NCBI GenBank assembly: GCA_964036195.1
Contig: OZ038459.1
Span: 22,627,206-22,691,205 of the forward strand
Source of the DNA: Sphaerolaimus hirsutus
Lineage: Eukaryota > Nematoda > Chromadorea > Monhysterida > Sphaerolaimidae
DNA: 64,000 nt
Direction: 5' to 3'
Shown here: positions 52,701 through 63,200 of the stretch, in pieces
How the letters are laid out: each line of letters begins with the position of its first letter
Position numbering within the stretch: position 1 is the stretch's first letter
Notes under the pieces: model-generated
The model's database searches: none
What the model was told of the DNA's origin: nothing
Seen by the model: the letters and a program-made list of their open reading frames with translations, nothing else
Translations under genes and position numbers: made by a program

Positions 52701-54160
52701 AGTGTAAGAAATATACTGGGGGCTGCACCTGTGTGGGACAGTGAAAACGCTGCAAAAAATTTTCACATACGGCGGCCCCCTCTATAGTGAGTCGCCGCTG
52801 CCCCATTTGTTAATGAGGGGTAGTTGATGGTTGCACCTAAATATATACCCCACAAGCAGGGTTGGTTTTAGTAAAATTCTTTTTACTAAAATTGTATTTT
52901 ATTTTTATTAAAATTGTATTTTATTTTATTTTTTTGTCAATTTTCCATTTTATTTTTCAATTTTTTATTTTATTTTTATTTTTTATTTTTGTTTATGACG
53001 AGGATTGGTTTTAGTAAAATTCTTTTTACTAAAATTGTATTTTATTTTTATTTAAATTGTATTTTATTTTTATTTTATTCTTCAATTTTCCATTTTTTTA
53101 TTATTTTATTCTTCAATTTTCCAGTTTATTTTTATTTTATTTTTATTTTTTTCTGAGATTTTGCCAACCCTGCCCACAAGTATTAGCTTTGCACCCCTCG
53201 CACAACTGGAGATAGGACATGCGAAGTGAAAATAAAAATAGGGGGCCGGACTTGATCGGGAAGGTGTTTATATTTACATTTATTTCAAGGTTTTTCAAAG
53301 AGATTTAATTATATTTTCGTTACTGACTATTATATGGGCCTGTGTAATCATGGGGGCACTCCCAGACCCAGTAAAACGCCCTGTAAAATGTCAAATGCCA
53401 TGCAAAGTGTTAAAAGTCATGGAAAATGCCCTGCAAAATGGCAACTCGGTTTTTTGACACTTTGCATGACATTTTACATTTTACATGGCTTTTTACAGGG
53501 TCTGTGATAGGCACCTACACACAACCCCCCCCCAAACCCACCTTTAACATCATCACTCTCCTTCTCCACATACCTAGTCTTAGCCCTCAAATACTCCCCC
53601 GTTCCATCAATCCAGCAGTAGGTCACATAGGCTTGTTCAGCGCGGCCGGGCAGTTTGTGGAAGGGCCCCAGGCGCCCAGATGAAAGTGTGTCGAAACTGG
53701 GGGAGGGGGGTGAATTGTGAACGTTTGAACGTTGAATGGTGAACGTTTGAACGTTGAATGGTGAACGTTTGAAAGGGGATACGTTAGAGGTTATGTTTGT
53801 GGATCGTTGTTTTGACTTTGGACGATTTGTTTACCCACATTGGAAAAAAATCTAAGTTTTTTTCTTATTTAGGGGTTATTTTTTCGTTGTAGTTTTTCAG
53901 GGGGAGTCATTCAACGGGGAGGAGTTATTCAAGGGGATCTTATTCGAGGATATGCGGTACGCTCATGAGTACACTCGAGTGCACACACCCAAGTTTCACT
54001 TTCGACACAAAAAAGTTTCCAAAAACGTGTCCAAAAAGTGCCAAAAACACCCCCCCCCCACTAACGTGTAAATTTGGTGGGAACCCCTTTTCAGCACAAA
54101 ACGCTGGTGACCCCTCGTAGCCAAACTGCGAGCCACGCCGCATAATTTGCTGAGCAACAT
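46714..54160 (-). CDS. Glutamine synthetase, copy 2 (complete, 8 exons, 389 aa, mitochondrial-type leader)
   Basis: Makes glutamine from glutamate and ammonia with ATP. Exons in gene order: 54066-54160, 53542-53696, 51049-51210, 49933-50078, 49136-49384, 48124-48203, 47421-47619, 46714-46797. They sum to 1,170 nt and every junction keeps frame. Exon 1 starts [17 protein letters not shown], basic and free of acidic residues, as in mitochondrial presequences. Exon 2 holds [16 protein letters not shown]. Catalytic landmarks: FEQEY (E162, E164), NAEV...QWE (E224, E231), GAH (H281), RIPR (352-355), EDRR (E366, R368). No disrupting mutation seen. Introns contain several transposons, the largest being the 1.5-kb element in intron 2. 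The gene points toward transporter copy 2, tail to tail. Exon 1 is the least certain call; it is supported by phase and leader character only. Confidence 0.95.
47005..47263. mobile_element. CCGTATT-family TA element in synthetase intron 7, unit 2
   Basis: Same insertion as 11239-11504, with shorter C runs: TA|CCGTATTTCCTCGAAATACC ... GAGGAAATACGG|TA. Confidence 0.85.
47800..48064. mobile_element. TGTCA-type element, one clear end, unit 2
   Basis: The right end TTTACAGGGCTCAGGACTGC matches this family's terminus, with TGTCA/TGACA repeats to its left. The left end is not defined. Present in unit 3 (61845-62105), absent from unit 1. Confidence 0.55.
48453..49102. mobile_element. TAGGGTGTCA hAT-like element filled with TTTTCC repeats, unit 2
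   Basis: Perfect 10-bp ends TAGGGTGTCA/TGACACCCTA with exact 8-bp duplications ATTGGGAC at 48445 and 49103. The interior is about 600 bp of degenerate TTTTCCGTTTTCC repeats without coding capacity. Lies in synthetase intron 5. Unit 3 has the same insertion; unit 1 does not. Confidence 0.92.
49434..49624. mobile_element. TGTCA foldback element in synthetase intron 4, unit 2
   Basis: Same insertion as 14299-14482. The centre is a perfect hairpin (GGAAAATGCCCTGCAAAATG / CATTTTGCAGGGCATTTTCC). Confidence 0.8.
49709..49801. mobile_element. Short CCGTATT-family element, unit 2
   Basis: CCGTATTCCCTCGAAATACC ... TTCGAGGAAAAACAG, TA on both sides. Counterpart of 14577-14659. Confidence 0.75.
50451..50864. 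mobile_element. CCGTATT-family TA element in synthetase intron 3
   Basis: TA|CCGTATTACCTCGAAATACC ... GAGGTAATACGG|TA, 414 bp. Unit 1 shows the empty site ATGGAGTAAGTAGAAAC near 15310. Confidence 0.95.
51779..53268. mobile_element. Long-inverted-repeat DNA element A (AACACCTTCCC family)
   Basis: Ends AACACCTTCCCGATCAAGTC and GACTTGATCGGGAAGGTGTT, flanked by TA. The inverted arms extend about 260 bp (through CCGGCCCCCTATTTTTATTT and GGCAGTGGCGACTCACT) and enclose GGCGCC-type sequence near 52030-52130 and 52590-52690. A hAT-like element is nested in the right arm. No transposase. Lies in synthetase intron 2. Confidence 0.88.
52857..53172. mobile_element. CAGGGTTGG-family hAT-like element nested in element A
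   Basis: Ends CAGGGTTGG and CCAACCCTG, with exact 8-bp duplications CCCACAAG at 52849 and 53173. The interior is T-rich with an internal duplication of TTGGTTTTAGTAAAATTC (52862 and 53006). Confidence 0.95.
53352..53514. mobile_element. TGTCA foldback element in synthetase intron 2
   Basis: GGGGGCACTCCCAGACCC ... CAGGGTCTGTGATAGGCACC with TGTCAAATGCCA/TGACATTTTACA arms. Part of the second arm is deleted near AACTCGGTTTTTTGACAC. Confidence 0.7.
53697..54065. repeat. Synthetase intron 1 with a 22-bp tandem repeat
   Basis: GGTGAACGTTTGAACGTTGAA is repeated about two and a half times at 53713-53775. GAGTCATTCAACGGGGAGGAG...TTATTCGAGGATATGCGG near 53890-53957 is a half CCGTAT-family element. Confidence 0.55.
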
Positions 54161-54615
54161 TATGGGGTTTTCCTTGTGATTGCCGGGTGGTTCACTGTAA
54201 ATTAATTTTCCAATTTTCCGCTCAAAAGTAGCAGGTGATAGTTTTTTAGCGGTGGTATCTGCGTGCGAATTTTTAGTACCTTACGTAAAATTCATGTGAC
54301 GTTCATACTATTGAGGTAGTCACATAGGTAAAATATGCGAAATGCTTTCTTGTGTAGTAAATAAAGAATACATTTTACTACTCGCTAAATTTTAATAAAT
54401 AACAGTTCGAAAAGTAATTTTCCTAAAAACTTAGTTTACTAATAAGTCAGCTTTTAATGGCTTTGAGTTGACCGGAATCAGGTGTTTGTTAACTACAGTT
54501 GACATATAAACACCTTCCCGGTCACGTCCGGCAGCCATTTTTTTATTTTACTTCTTTTATCCTATCCCCAGTTCTAGGGCGCTCACGAGGCTGAAACTTG
54601 GGGGAGATATTGTCG

Positions 54616-54692
54616 CAACCCCCCTCTACTTCGCATGAATTACGGGGGGTCGCCGCGACCCCCCAATTCATGCGAAGTAGAGGGGGGGTTGC
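54616..54692. repeat. 77-bp near-perfect palindrome inside element B
   Basis: CAACCCCCCTCTACTTCGCA ... TGCGAAGTAGAGGGGGGGTTG with a tiny GTCGCCGC loop region. It duplicates in inverse orientation the sequence just inside the left arm. Confidence 0.8.
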
Positions 54693-55083
54693 AGAGTTGT
54701 TAGAATTACTGAACTTTTTTCAAAAGTATATGTAAATGTAAGTATTGTTTTTTTACTCACCACAAAGTATCGAAAACATAAAATACTTTTTTTTTACTCG
54801 TACGTACGCGTAAATTTGGGTACTTTTCTTGCGAGTGTAGAAACGACCACTTTTTGTCATTCCTGACGCTACACCTTTCGTGACGCGTCAATATTATTTC
54901 AAGTGGGCGTAAAGTGGGCACTTTTTCATGCGTGTACCGCACAACATATGTTTTTGTTTAAGAAAATGATAGAAAACATAGTTTTCAGGGTCACTTTATT
55001 GTAGGAGATAAAAATAGCAAGAATAGCGGCAACAAAAATATAACCTAACTCATCCAAATCTGGTAAATCACTAGAAACACTTC

Positions 55084-55278
55084 TTATAATTGAAGCGAAT
55101 GAAAAGCTCCTTCTCTAATGTTTCGGGAGCGAGGTGCAACCTTTTCCCAACACAAACCAGTGCCCAGCTTCATCCAGCCCAGTTCATCCCCAGCTGGGAT
55201 TTCAGCGGTACCGGATGAATCATCCATTCCATCGTCGCTCTCGCGACTCGTTTCCACTTCGATTGTCTCCGCAGCCAT
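55084..55278 (-). CDS. Possible 64-codon frame inside element B, function unknown
   Basis: The frame has an acidic, Ser-rich start (MAAETIEVETSRESDDGMDD) and a Trp-containing middle (ELGWMKLGTG). Its balanced GC and lack of repeats stand out from the element around it. It could be one exon of a captured or ancestral element gene. No family recognised, no splice partner found; chance is possible. Confidence 0.25.
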   Translation of the reverse strand: MAAETIEVETSRESDDGMDDSSGTAEIPAGDELGWMKLGTGLCWEKVAPRSRNIREGAFHSLQL

Positions 55279-55689
55279 TTCGATTTGGTTGCGTTTTTTT
55301 ATTTTTAAAGCGCGCTACCCCCGCGTATCTTTTATATTCAACGGAACCACGTCTGTAAAAACATAGCACTGTAGTCACTTTATAAATATCCCCCATATTG
55401 AATTTTCTGAAATACATTTTCTGTAGGCGTATGCTTTGAAAATGTACGCGTACGAGTGTGTACGGTATTTTTTTTAAAGTATATGTAAACGTATTTACCG
55501 CGTACGCGCGTACGCGTATTTTTCGAGTAAACGCGTATTTTTCGAGTAAACGTACGTACCTTTTAACAACTCTGGGGGGTTGCGCCAATATCTCCCCCAA
55601 GTTTCAGCCTCGGGGGCGCTCTGGAACTGGGGATAGGATATAAGAAGTAAAATCGAAAAATGGCTGCCGGACGTGACCGGGAAGGTGTT

Positions 55690-57076
55690 TATAAAAAATA
55701 ACTCGTTCAGGTAAACTCAAATGCGTGCAATACGGGATTAGGTGTTTAATAAATTTTCTAAGAAAATTTGGACTAGTGCAGCTAAAAAAGTTCCATGGCG
55801 TGGCCCTTGATTTGTTGTTGTTTTTGGCGCAATTTTCCACCACTGCGACCGTTCCCGTTTTCGACACCTAAAATGGTCTTTGGCGCTTTCGATTTTCGCA
55901 TTTTTGCAATCAGCAAGCGATAATTGCCTATCAAATACGCACCTTTTAAGTGCAAATATAAACGCAGTGAGTGGTACTCGGGAGTCAAAGAAAATCCAGC
56001 CAACCATAAAAATATGCAAGAAAAACGACCCAAAATAATAAACAAACAAAATATCTACCGTATTTCCTCGAAATACCCCCCGGGGGTGATTGTTTCAGAG
56101 TGAGAATTTTGAGGGGGGGGGGGGGTTAAAAACGAGGGGAGGGTTATTTCGAGGGGGGGGGGGCTTATTTTTTCGCCAGAATTTTTTTTCAACTCCAAGT
56201 GAAAGAGCTACCTGATAAATAATGGCATGTTCAATATAAATAATAAAAGGTATTTAGAATATATATTTATGTATTTAGAGTTCTCGCCAAGCCATCAAAT
56301 AATCAAGCAACTCTTTTGGTAAATAAATAAAGAAGGTATTCATACGGATATGCGAGACCGTACATAAATACTTTGTGGATACAAATTAACGTTCAAACAT
56401 ATTTAATGTCTTCATATAAGTGAGCGAAATCAGAGCGACGGTCATAAAATAATTGTGTTCTAATAATGGCTAAACGTATCACTTTCATAAAACTACAAAA
56501 GGATGAGACCTTATGATGGAATGTTTTGTTTTTAGGAAAGACACATAAAAACGGAAGGAATTTAGTTCCTTCACTTTCCCCCTTAAAATTGAAATTCCCA
56601 TAAGTGAAATGCCTTAAGTCCCAGTCAAGTGAACATAACACTAACTAATAAGGTGTATCAATTGTATATTGCGGAGCAATAATGTCCGTCTCCGGAGAAG
56701 GTATGATGTCCGCGTGGAGTGATGATGTCCACAGGGACATCATCACTCGGGAAGGTAAGACGTCCATGGAGGTAAGGTTTCCAGGGACCAAATTTTTGAT
56801 GTAGGTTAATATGGTGACTCTCAGTCAATCATTACAAACTTTTTTATTTGTGGATGGATTTTCATGCATGAGGTGTCAATAGATACAGAATTTTCTGCCC
56901 TTCAAGATGCATATTTCGGTTTTAAATTTGGACAACAAATAAATAAACAAGTTCATATTTACAAAAACATTTTGCATGTGATGAATATTTTTGTGACTAG
57001 GGTGACGCTCAGTTAATCTTTACATAATTTTTTTGGGGATGCATGAAAGTGAATTTTATGGTCTGCAAGATGCATA
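55690..57076. other. Between units 2 and 3: mostly unassigned
   Basis: No gene supported. 56058-56180 is the left half of a CCGTATT-family element (CCGTATTTCCTCGAAATACC then G runs) with no right terminus. 56721-56748 is a perfect palindrome GTGATGATGTCC/GGACATCATCAC around ACAG, with further GATGTCC motifs nearby. The rest is AT-rich. Confidence 0.5.
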
Positions 57077-57191
57077 CCGTATTTCCTCGAAATACCCCCC
57101 TCGAAATACCCCCCCCCCCCTCGTTTAACCCCCCCTCAAAATTCTCACTCTGAAAGAATAAACCCCCCGGGGGTATTTCGAGGAAATACGG
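57077..57191. mobile_element. Minimal CCGTATT-family element, 115 bp
   Basis: TA|CCGTATTTCCTCGAAATACC ... GGTATTTCGAGGAAATACGG|TA with only C runs and a short core between. It is almost a perfect hairpin. Confidence 0.88.
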
Positions 57192-57749
57192 TATTTAAAT
57201 TTGAGCATATAAAGAAAGAAGTAAATACAGCAAATATAAAAACACGCTTCAAACCTTCTTCTGGGGCATAACATAAAACACGTTGAAGAAAAAACACTCA
57301 CAAAAAATTGAAAAACAATGTCTGTTACATCATAGGATTTGCCGCGCTCAAACTCACAAAAAAATGAAAAACAATGAGTGCTGCAATTAACATATGTTTT
57401 GCATGAAACCTGCATTTGTTTGCACATGGGTGGTGCATGTGTTTGTGTGCAGCAGAAGCGGTATTCCTTTTGTGACAAGTTGGTGCATGTGACTAATTTT
57501 ACATGTGTCATTCTGGACATGTGTCCAGTCATCCCCGTGTCAGGTGGTCTCTTGTGTCAAAAGGGCCGTGTCAAAGTGTCCCATGTCAAGTTTTCGTGTA
57601 GCAATTCGTACACCAACCACCAGCCCCCCCCCTAAAAATTTTCAGCTATTTTTTATCTATCCCTCCGGAGGAGCGATTTGCTATCTATCCAGCCAAAATC
57701 TTGGAGACCCCTGCTCTGAAACACCTTACATTGAGGGCATCAGTTTTTC
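57192..57749. other. No recognisable feature
   Basis: About 560 bp of unassigned sequence with short unsupported frames. Confidence 0.5.
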
Positions 57750-57910
57750 TTAGTGCAGAATTTATTAAAAGTATATGTGAATAAAAGATATTTTGAATTT
57801 ACTTACTGTCAAAAGCTGAATACAAAGTAAGGTATTCCAACAGGAAATGTAAAAATAAATATAAATGTTAAGTTGACATCGAACAAACCCATCATAAAAT
57901 TGACTGTCAG

Positions 57911-58156
57911 CCAACGGTGCCCCCTCGTCGCTGGGCAGCACGGTGTTGTTGGCGCTGGGCTCGTTGCTGCAGATCCACATGTTCGTCGGCGGCGCCATCG
58001 CCTTCTTCCTGGACAACTCCGTGCCCTGGTTTATTTGGTATTGTATTGTATTGCTTTCTTCCCGGGCCGCGTATTGGCAGATTTGTGCCGTTTTTGCATG
58101 TTGAAAAGTGTAGAAATTCTGTCGGTGATACTGGGGGTGGGACGTTGGAATTGTGA
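57911..58156 (+). pseudogene. Transporter copy 3 remnant (exon 11 and tail of exon 12)
   Basis: 57911-58026 matches exon 11 (SSLGSTVLLALGSLLQIHMF, FLDNSVP) with a normal acceptor. The donor GGTGAG is gone, replaced by TGGTTTATTTGG. From about 58066 to the TGA at 58156 it matches the end of exon 12 (RFVPFLHVEKCRNS). Everything from intron 3 to intron 10 and the start of exon 12 is deleted. Cannot encode a carrier. Confidence 0.9.
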
Positions 58157-58829
58157 CTTTGTAGTAGTCGATTTGATAAAATTTAATACTTTTGTGTTTT
58201 ATGAATAAAAAAAGAGATATGGAAGTTTCCATATATACTACTTTGCATGAATATGGGAGAGGTTTATCACGTATTTTACCAACAGTCATTGAATGTGTAC
58301 TTGTTAATGGAACATTGTAGAGAACATATGTATTTACACACTTATATTTATAAACAGGTCACTTATTTTCATTTGAACAGTTAGAATGTTTGAAGCTGAA
58401 GCACAAATTTTCCACTTTCCAAAAACACATGAGCAAACAATTCATTCAATGTGCAACTATTTTTCACAGGAATTTGCAGCATACTTTACATTTATAGTAG
58501 ATAGTATAAAAACGATGAAAATTCAACCAATTGAAGCAAATTGATCTAACCTCATAATGAAAATTCACAGGAATGAAGCATCTTAACAAAAAAAAACATT
58601 AGGTCCAATGAACAGTTCAACCATGCTAAAAAATGTTTACAAATTTTTTTTAGTGAACATGCTTGCTCCAAAAATATCCCAAAAGGTGTCTTACATAAAA
58701 GAACAGAATCAGCAACAAGTATTCAATGTGCCTCACATAAATCATAAAAAAATCTTTCAGTGTTGAGAAAAATGCATCAAAATATAGTAGCTACTCAGTG
58801 ATGCCCATGAATCGGTCTATTCCTAAATA

Positions 58830-59273
58830 CCGTATATCCTTGAATAAGAACCCCCCCTTGAATAACTCCTCCCCCCTTGAATAACTCCCCCTCAAAAACA
58901 CTGACGAAAAAATAACTCCCTCCATCGAATAACCCCCCCCCCCCCTCTTGAAAAAGTCCCCCCTCTGGGTGAAAAATATGCTATAAAATTTACAAAAATG
59001 ATGGATAAAAATACAAAAGAATGTTAACGTATGGCAGCGACAGCAGATACATGACATGTATGCAGTGTATAAACACCTATTTGTTGCTGTTGAACTGTTA
59101 AATACATGGATTACATGAGTTGACAGAATGCATTCATACGATGAATTCAGTCCAAGTTTCTGAGGAAAAAATAACTCCCTCCCTTGAATAACTCCTCCCC
59201 CTTGAATAAGTCCCCCCTCAAAAACTCTGACGAAAAAATAACTCCCCTGGGGTCTTATTCAAGGATATACGGT
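58830..59273. mobile_element. CCGTATATCCTTGAATAAG subfamily TA element
   Basis: TA|CCGTATATCCTTGAATAAGA ... TCTTATTCAAGGATATACGG|TA, 444 bp. C runs are spaced by TTGAATAACTC. No corresponding element in units 1 or 2. Confidence 0.9.
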
Positions 59274-59585
59274 AATTCTTATTTTCATCAGACAACTTCC
59301 TTAAATGAATTGTTCAAGTGGGGAAATGGGGTTTAGTTCAGGCCAGGTTGTATTTATTCCTAACTGACAACATGTAATGTGATAACTTTCTGTACGATTT
59401 CTGAAGCCAATTTTACAGTGTTTTATCAAAGCCAAAAAAACTCCCAGCAGGTAAATTAAGCAATGAAAGCCCCACAAATGCAAATGGAACACACATTAAA
59501 ATAGTCAAGTGTGGGATTGGGATGGGAAATCACTGGCACTGATGTGCTATTCTCTATGATGCTGTAAGTAAGCAAATCAAAGATA

Positions 59586-59894
59586 CTGTATTTGTTTGAA
59601 TAATTCCCCTAAAAAATTCTCATTCTTCATTAATTCCCCCTGAATTCCCCCGCCCTTGAATAATTTTTCTTTAGACAAGTGACAAAGTTTTTGCAGCCAC
59701 TTTGAACAAAAACGGCATGTCATTTAATTAATAAAGCATATTTCATGAAATCAGTTGACAGAAAAATGCTTGAAATTTTTGACAATGTAATAATTCTCCC
59801 ACTTGAATAATACCCCAAGCCTCTTTAATAGCTCCCCCCTCAAGAAGGCTGAGAAAAAAATAATTCACCAGGGGAATTATTCAAGCAAATATGG
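59586..59894. mobile_element. Old CCGTAT-family element, best preserved copy
   Basis: TA|CTGTATTTGTTTGAATAATT ... AATTATTCAAGCAAATATGG|TA. Orthologous insertions in units 1 and 2 are more decayed. Confidence 0.75.
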
Positions 59895-60238
59895 TATCTT
59901 CAAATTCCCCAAAAATGGTACCTTCTACATGTTTTTGATGAGGAAAATGTTCCCACATATTTAAGATTCAAAACAAAAGTCTATTCACATTTTCACCTGA
60001 ACACTAATGTTATTTTTTTGAAAAATATTCTTGATATCCATGTTGAAACATTTTCCAAACTGACAATGAGTACATTTAAAACAAATATTAACAGAAAACC
60101 ATTTAAAGGTTGGCAAAAACAGCACAAAAACATTGGCATATAAAAAATGAGTGTCCAAAATGTGCCAAAACATCCAAATGGTATAAAAGCCTAAATTTTA
60201 TTATTATGTACAAGTGTGTCAGTGACAATAGTGATTTT

Positions 60239-63200
60239 TTACATCAGGGTTTGGCGCAAAATTGCATTGACCACTTGATATGGATCTGCATTCGATGCAG
60301 GCCTTCTGTCCTCCATGTGACCCTGGAAAAACTCACTCAAATAAATATATATTTTATGATTATGCTTAATTAGCTTAATTCCAATTATGAACAATTGTTT
60401 TCAGTCGCCTAAATATACCTTGTTAACACAGTAAAACAGTATTTTACTAAGTGAAAACTGCTAACATGCTTATGCTGTGGCATCACTAGTAGTCAAACAT
60501 TTTTATTAGTATTGAAAATGAAATGTTGATTACTTCAACAAAATAAACGTTTCTGCAATGACAATCTCATTTTGTAGAAAAATATAGTATTTATCAAATT
60601 TATTTACTCTAATGCTGCGATTACAGCTGGGGCATAAAATTGACCAGGTGTAAAATTGATTTTTGGGCGTAAAATTAATTACAGGTGAATGGATAAATAT
60701 ATGGCATTGTAATTTCAGTCGAAGAAAGCGCACATGCAGATGTTGCTTGTGTCAAAAGCTCATCAGTTTTTTTTATTGTACTAGAAGTTATGAATTTTGG
60801 CAAAAAAAATTTCATTTTACCGCAAATCCTTGAATAAGATCCCCCCCTCGAATAACTTCCCCCCCCCCATTGAATAAGTCCCCCTTGCTGGCGGGGTGAG
60901 GAAAAAATAACTCCCCCCTTGAATAACTCCCCCCTCTCAAACAATCCTCCCTATGATGAAAAGGATACAATGCAAAACTATAAAAGAATAGAAGCCTATG
61001 ACAGCGACAGCAGATACATAATGTGTATGCAGTGTATACACATTGTTATGTTGTTATTGGACGGTGAAATACTTTAATTAAACGAGTTTACATACTGCAT
61101 CCATACAATGAATCAAGTCCACGTTTCCTGAGGAAATAATAACTCCCCCCTCGAATAACTCCCCCTCTTTAATAACTCCCCCCTCCAAAACATCTGACAA
61201 AAAAATAACTCCCCTGGGGTCTTATTCGAGGATTTAGGGTATGCCCTTATTTTACGCAACTTACAGCGCATAATTGAAAAAATTGTGCTAAAATTCATCA
61301 CTCCCAGTACGATTAAAATAAACTCATGAGCTTTGGACACATAAAACGTCTGCATCTAAACTTTCTTTGACTGAAATAACAATGTCGTATCTTTATCCAT
61401 TCATCTGTAAATAATTTTATGCCCAAAATCAATTTTACGCCTGGTCTATTTAAGCCCGAGCTGTAATCGCAGCATAAAGTCTAAAGCTTATGAACAAATA
61501 AAGTCAATTTCAGACAAACCCACAAAAAACACGTCACCCCCAAAAACACACCTTTCCCGCCAGAGCCACATTTCTAGGGATCCTTATACTGACATTCCTT
61601 GCCCCGACAGCGGCGGAAAACACGTCATAAGCTGCAGTTTCGTGTCTTCCAGTCATGCGACGTTTATTGTCTTCACCTCCATTAGGATCATACACAGACA
61701 TGGAGTGTTCGTGGTGTGGTCGCATTTTCTCTATTGCTGCCCAGATGTGTCTGGGGGGTTGTAGGTTGGCTTTTTGATATCGTTTGATGAAGACATTTGT
61801 GTGCCATTTCACAGACTACATTTTATATTTTTAGCTGTTTTTCACCCCAGAATGTCACTAGAAATTCAAATGCCCACACAAATAATAATAATGAAATTTT
61901 ACATGTCCCTTCATACATAACAACATGACTAAAATCAAATGTCATACAAATTTGTCAATTTTCATGACAAATGTCAGACATATTTGTCAATTGTCCTGCA
62001 AAGAGTCAAAATTTCAGTAAAGAAATATTTATTTTTGATTGAAATTTTACATGACACATGACAATTGACTTAACACTTTACAGGGCTCAGGACTGCCCCC
62101 AGATAGAACTGTAAAAAACATGAGTGGGACAGACATGACATTTTTATCTGAACCAACTCACTTGAGTCCATCTTCTCCCCGCATTGGCTCAGTGGAAAAA
62201 TTTATGTGTGCACCGCTGCCATTCCAATCGCCTGACACTGGCTGCAAAGTGATTATTTATGTTTGTAAATGTTTCAAGCTGCTTCAAAACAACAATTCTG
62301 TAGTCAGTTCCACGGGTGATATACCTAAGTGATATACAAAGTGGAAAGTGGGAAGTGCGATGATAAATATTATGCTTGTCACTTGATGTACCACTTTCAA
62401 CTCCACTTTTCTTAACATATCGCTTTCAACTCCACAGAATTGGCTCCTAGTGGATGCACCTTCAGCATTCTCAGGTCTATTGTGACTAGGGTGTCAAATT
62501 TCCGTTTTCCGTTTTCCATTTCTGCAGGCAATTTTTTTCCGTTTTCCATTCCGTTTTCCAGCTGCTGAATTTTTTTTCCGTTTTCCAGTCCAATTTCCGA
62601 CCACTTTTTTCCGTTTCCGTTTTTCCAGCTCATTTTCCGTTTTCCGGGTGAATTTTCAGTTTTTCTGCCTTTTTCCGTTTTCGGCCACAATTTCCAGTTT
62701 TTCCGCTTTTTTTTCTATTTTCCACCTCAATTTTCCAATTTTCTGCCTCATGTTACCTTTTTATGGCTCAACTTTCTGTTTTCTGTTCCAGCCAAACTGG
62801 TAAACACTCATGCAGATTGTCAATTATGTAAATTTTTTCTGTTTCCAGCAAAATTTCTGCAAATTTTATCTATTTTCCAGCAAAATTTCACCAATTTTTT
62901 CTGTTTCCATGCAAATTTCATTTTTCCGCTTCTGTTTTTCCGGCCCTTTTTCCGTTTTCCGGCCGCTGAAATTTTTTTTCCTTCTTTTTCCATTTCCATT
63001 TTCCGCCAAGTGCAAATTTTTCTTCCATTTTCCGTTCGTTTTCCGGCCACTGAAAATTTTTTCCGTTTCCGTTTCCATTGTCCTTAAAAAAATTTTTTTG
63101 ACACCCTAACTGGGACCCCCAAAAAGCCCCCAAAAAAACTAACCTTCACATCCAGGGTCACATCGATGCCAAACTCTTCAGCCACACGCCACAGTATAAA

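Larger units (their letters stand above)
36031..54200. repeat. Segmental duplication unit 2 (complete gene pair)
   Basis: Collinear with unit 1 from 36260 and with unit 3 from 43358 onwards. Its true left limit is masked by the retrotransposon. The right limit is placed after synthetase exon 1 and is approximate. Confidence 0.85.
54509..55689. mobile_element. Long-inverted-repeat DNA element B (AACACCTTCCC family)
   Basis: Ends AACACCTTCCCGGTCACGTC and GACGTGACCGGGAAGGTGTT, flanked by TA. The arms share CCGGCAGCCATTTTT, CCTATCCCCAGTTC and TTGGGGGAGATATTG with their complements. Inside are an extra palindrome (54616-54692), CGTACGCGTACG-rich DNA (54795-54815, 55440-55560) and a possible short coding frame. 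Related to element A, with about 80% agreement by eye in the outer arms. Confidence 0.88.
58157..60238. other. Convergent spacer, unit 3
   Basis: Aligns with 9293-10947 and 44488-46713. Around 58214-58262 a ~45-bp piece (GAGATATGGAAGTTT...) is inverted relative to units 1 and 2 (9322-9362). Contains two CCGTAT-family elements. Confidence 0.7.

Noticed and set aside
53940-54143. 67-codon minus-strand frame near the start of synthetase copy 2
   Set aside because: A different frame from the same ATG region joins exon 2 in phase and gives a mitochondrial-type leader; the 67-codon frame does not.
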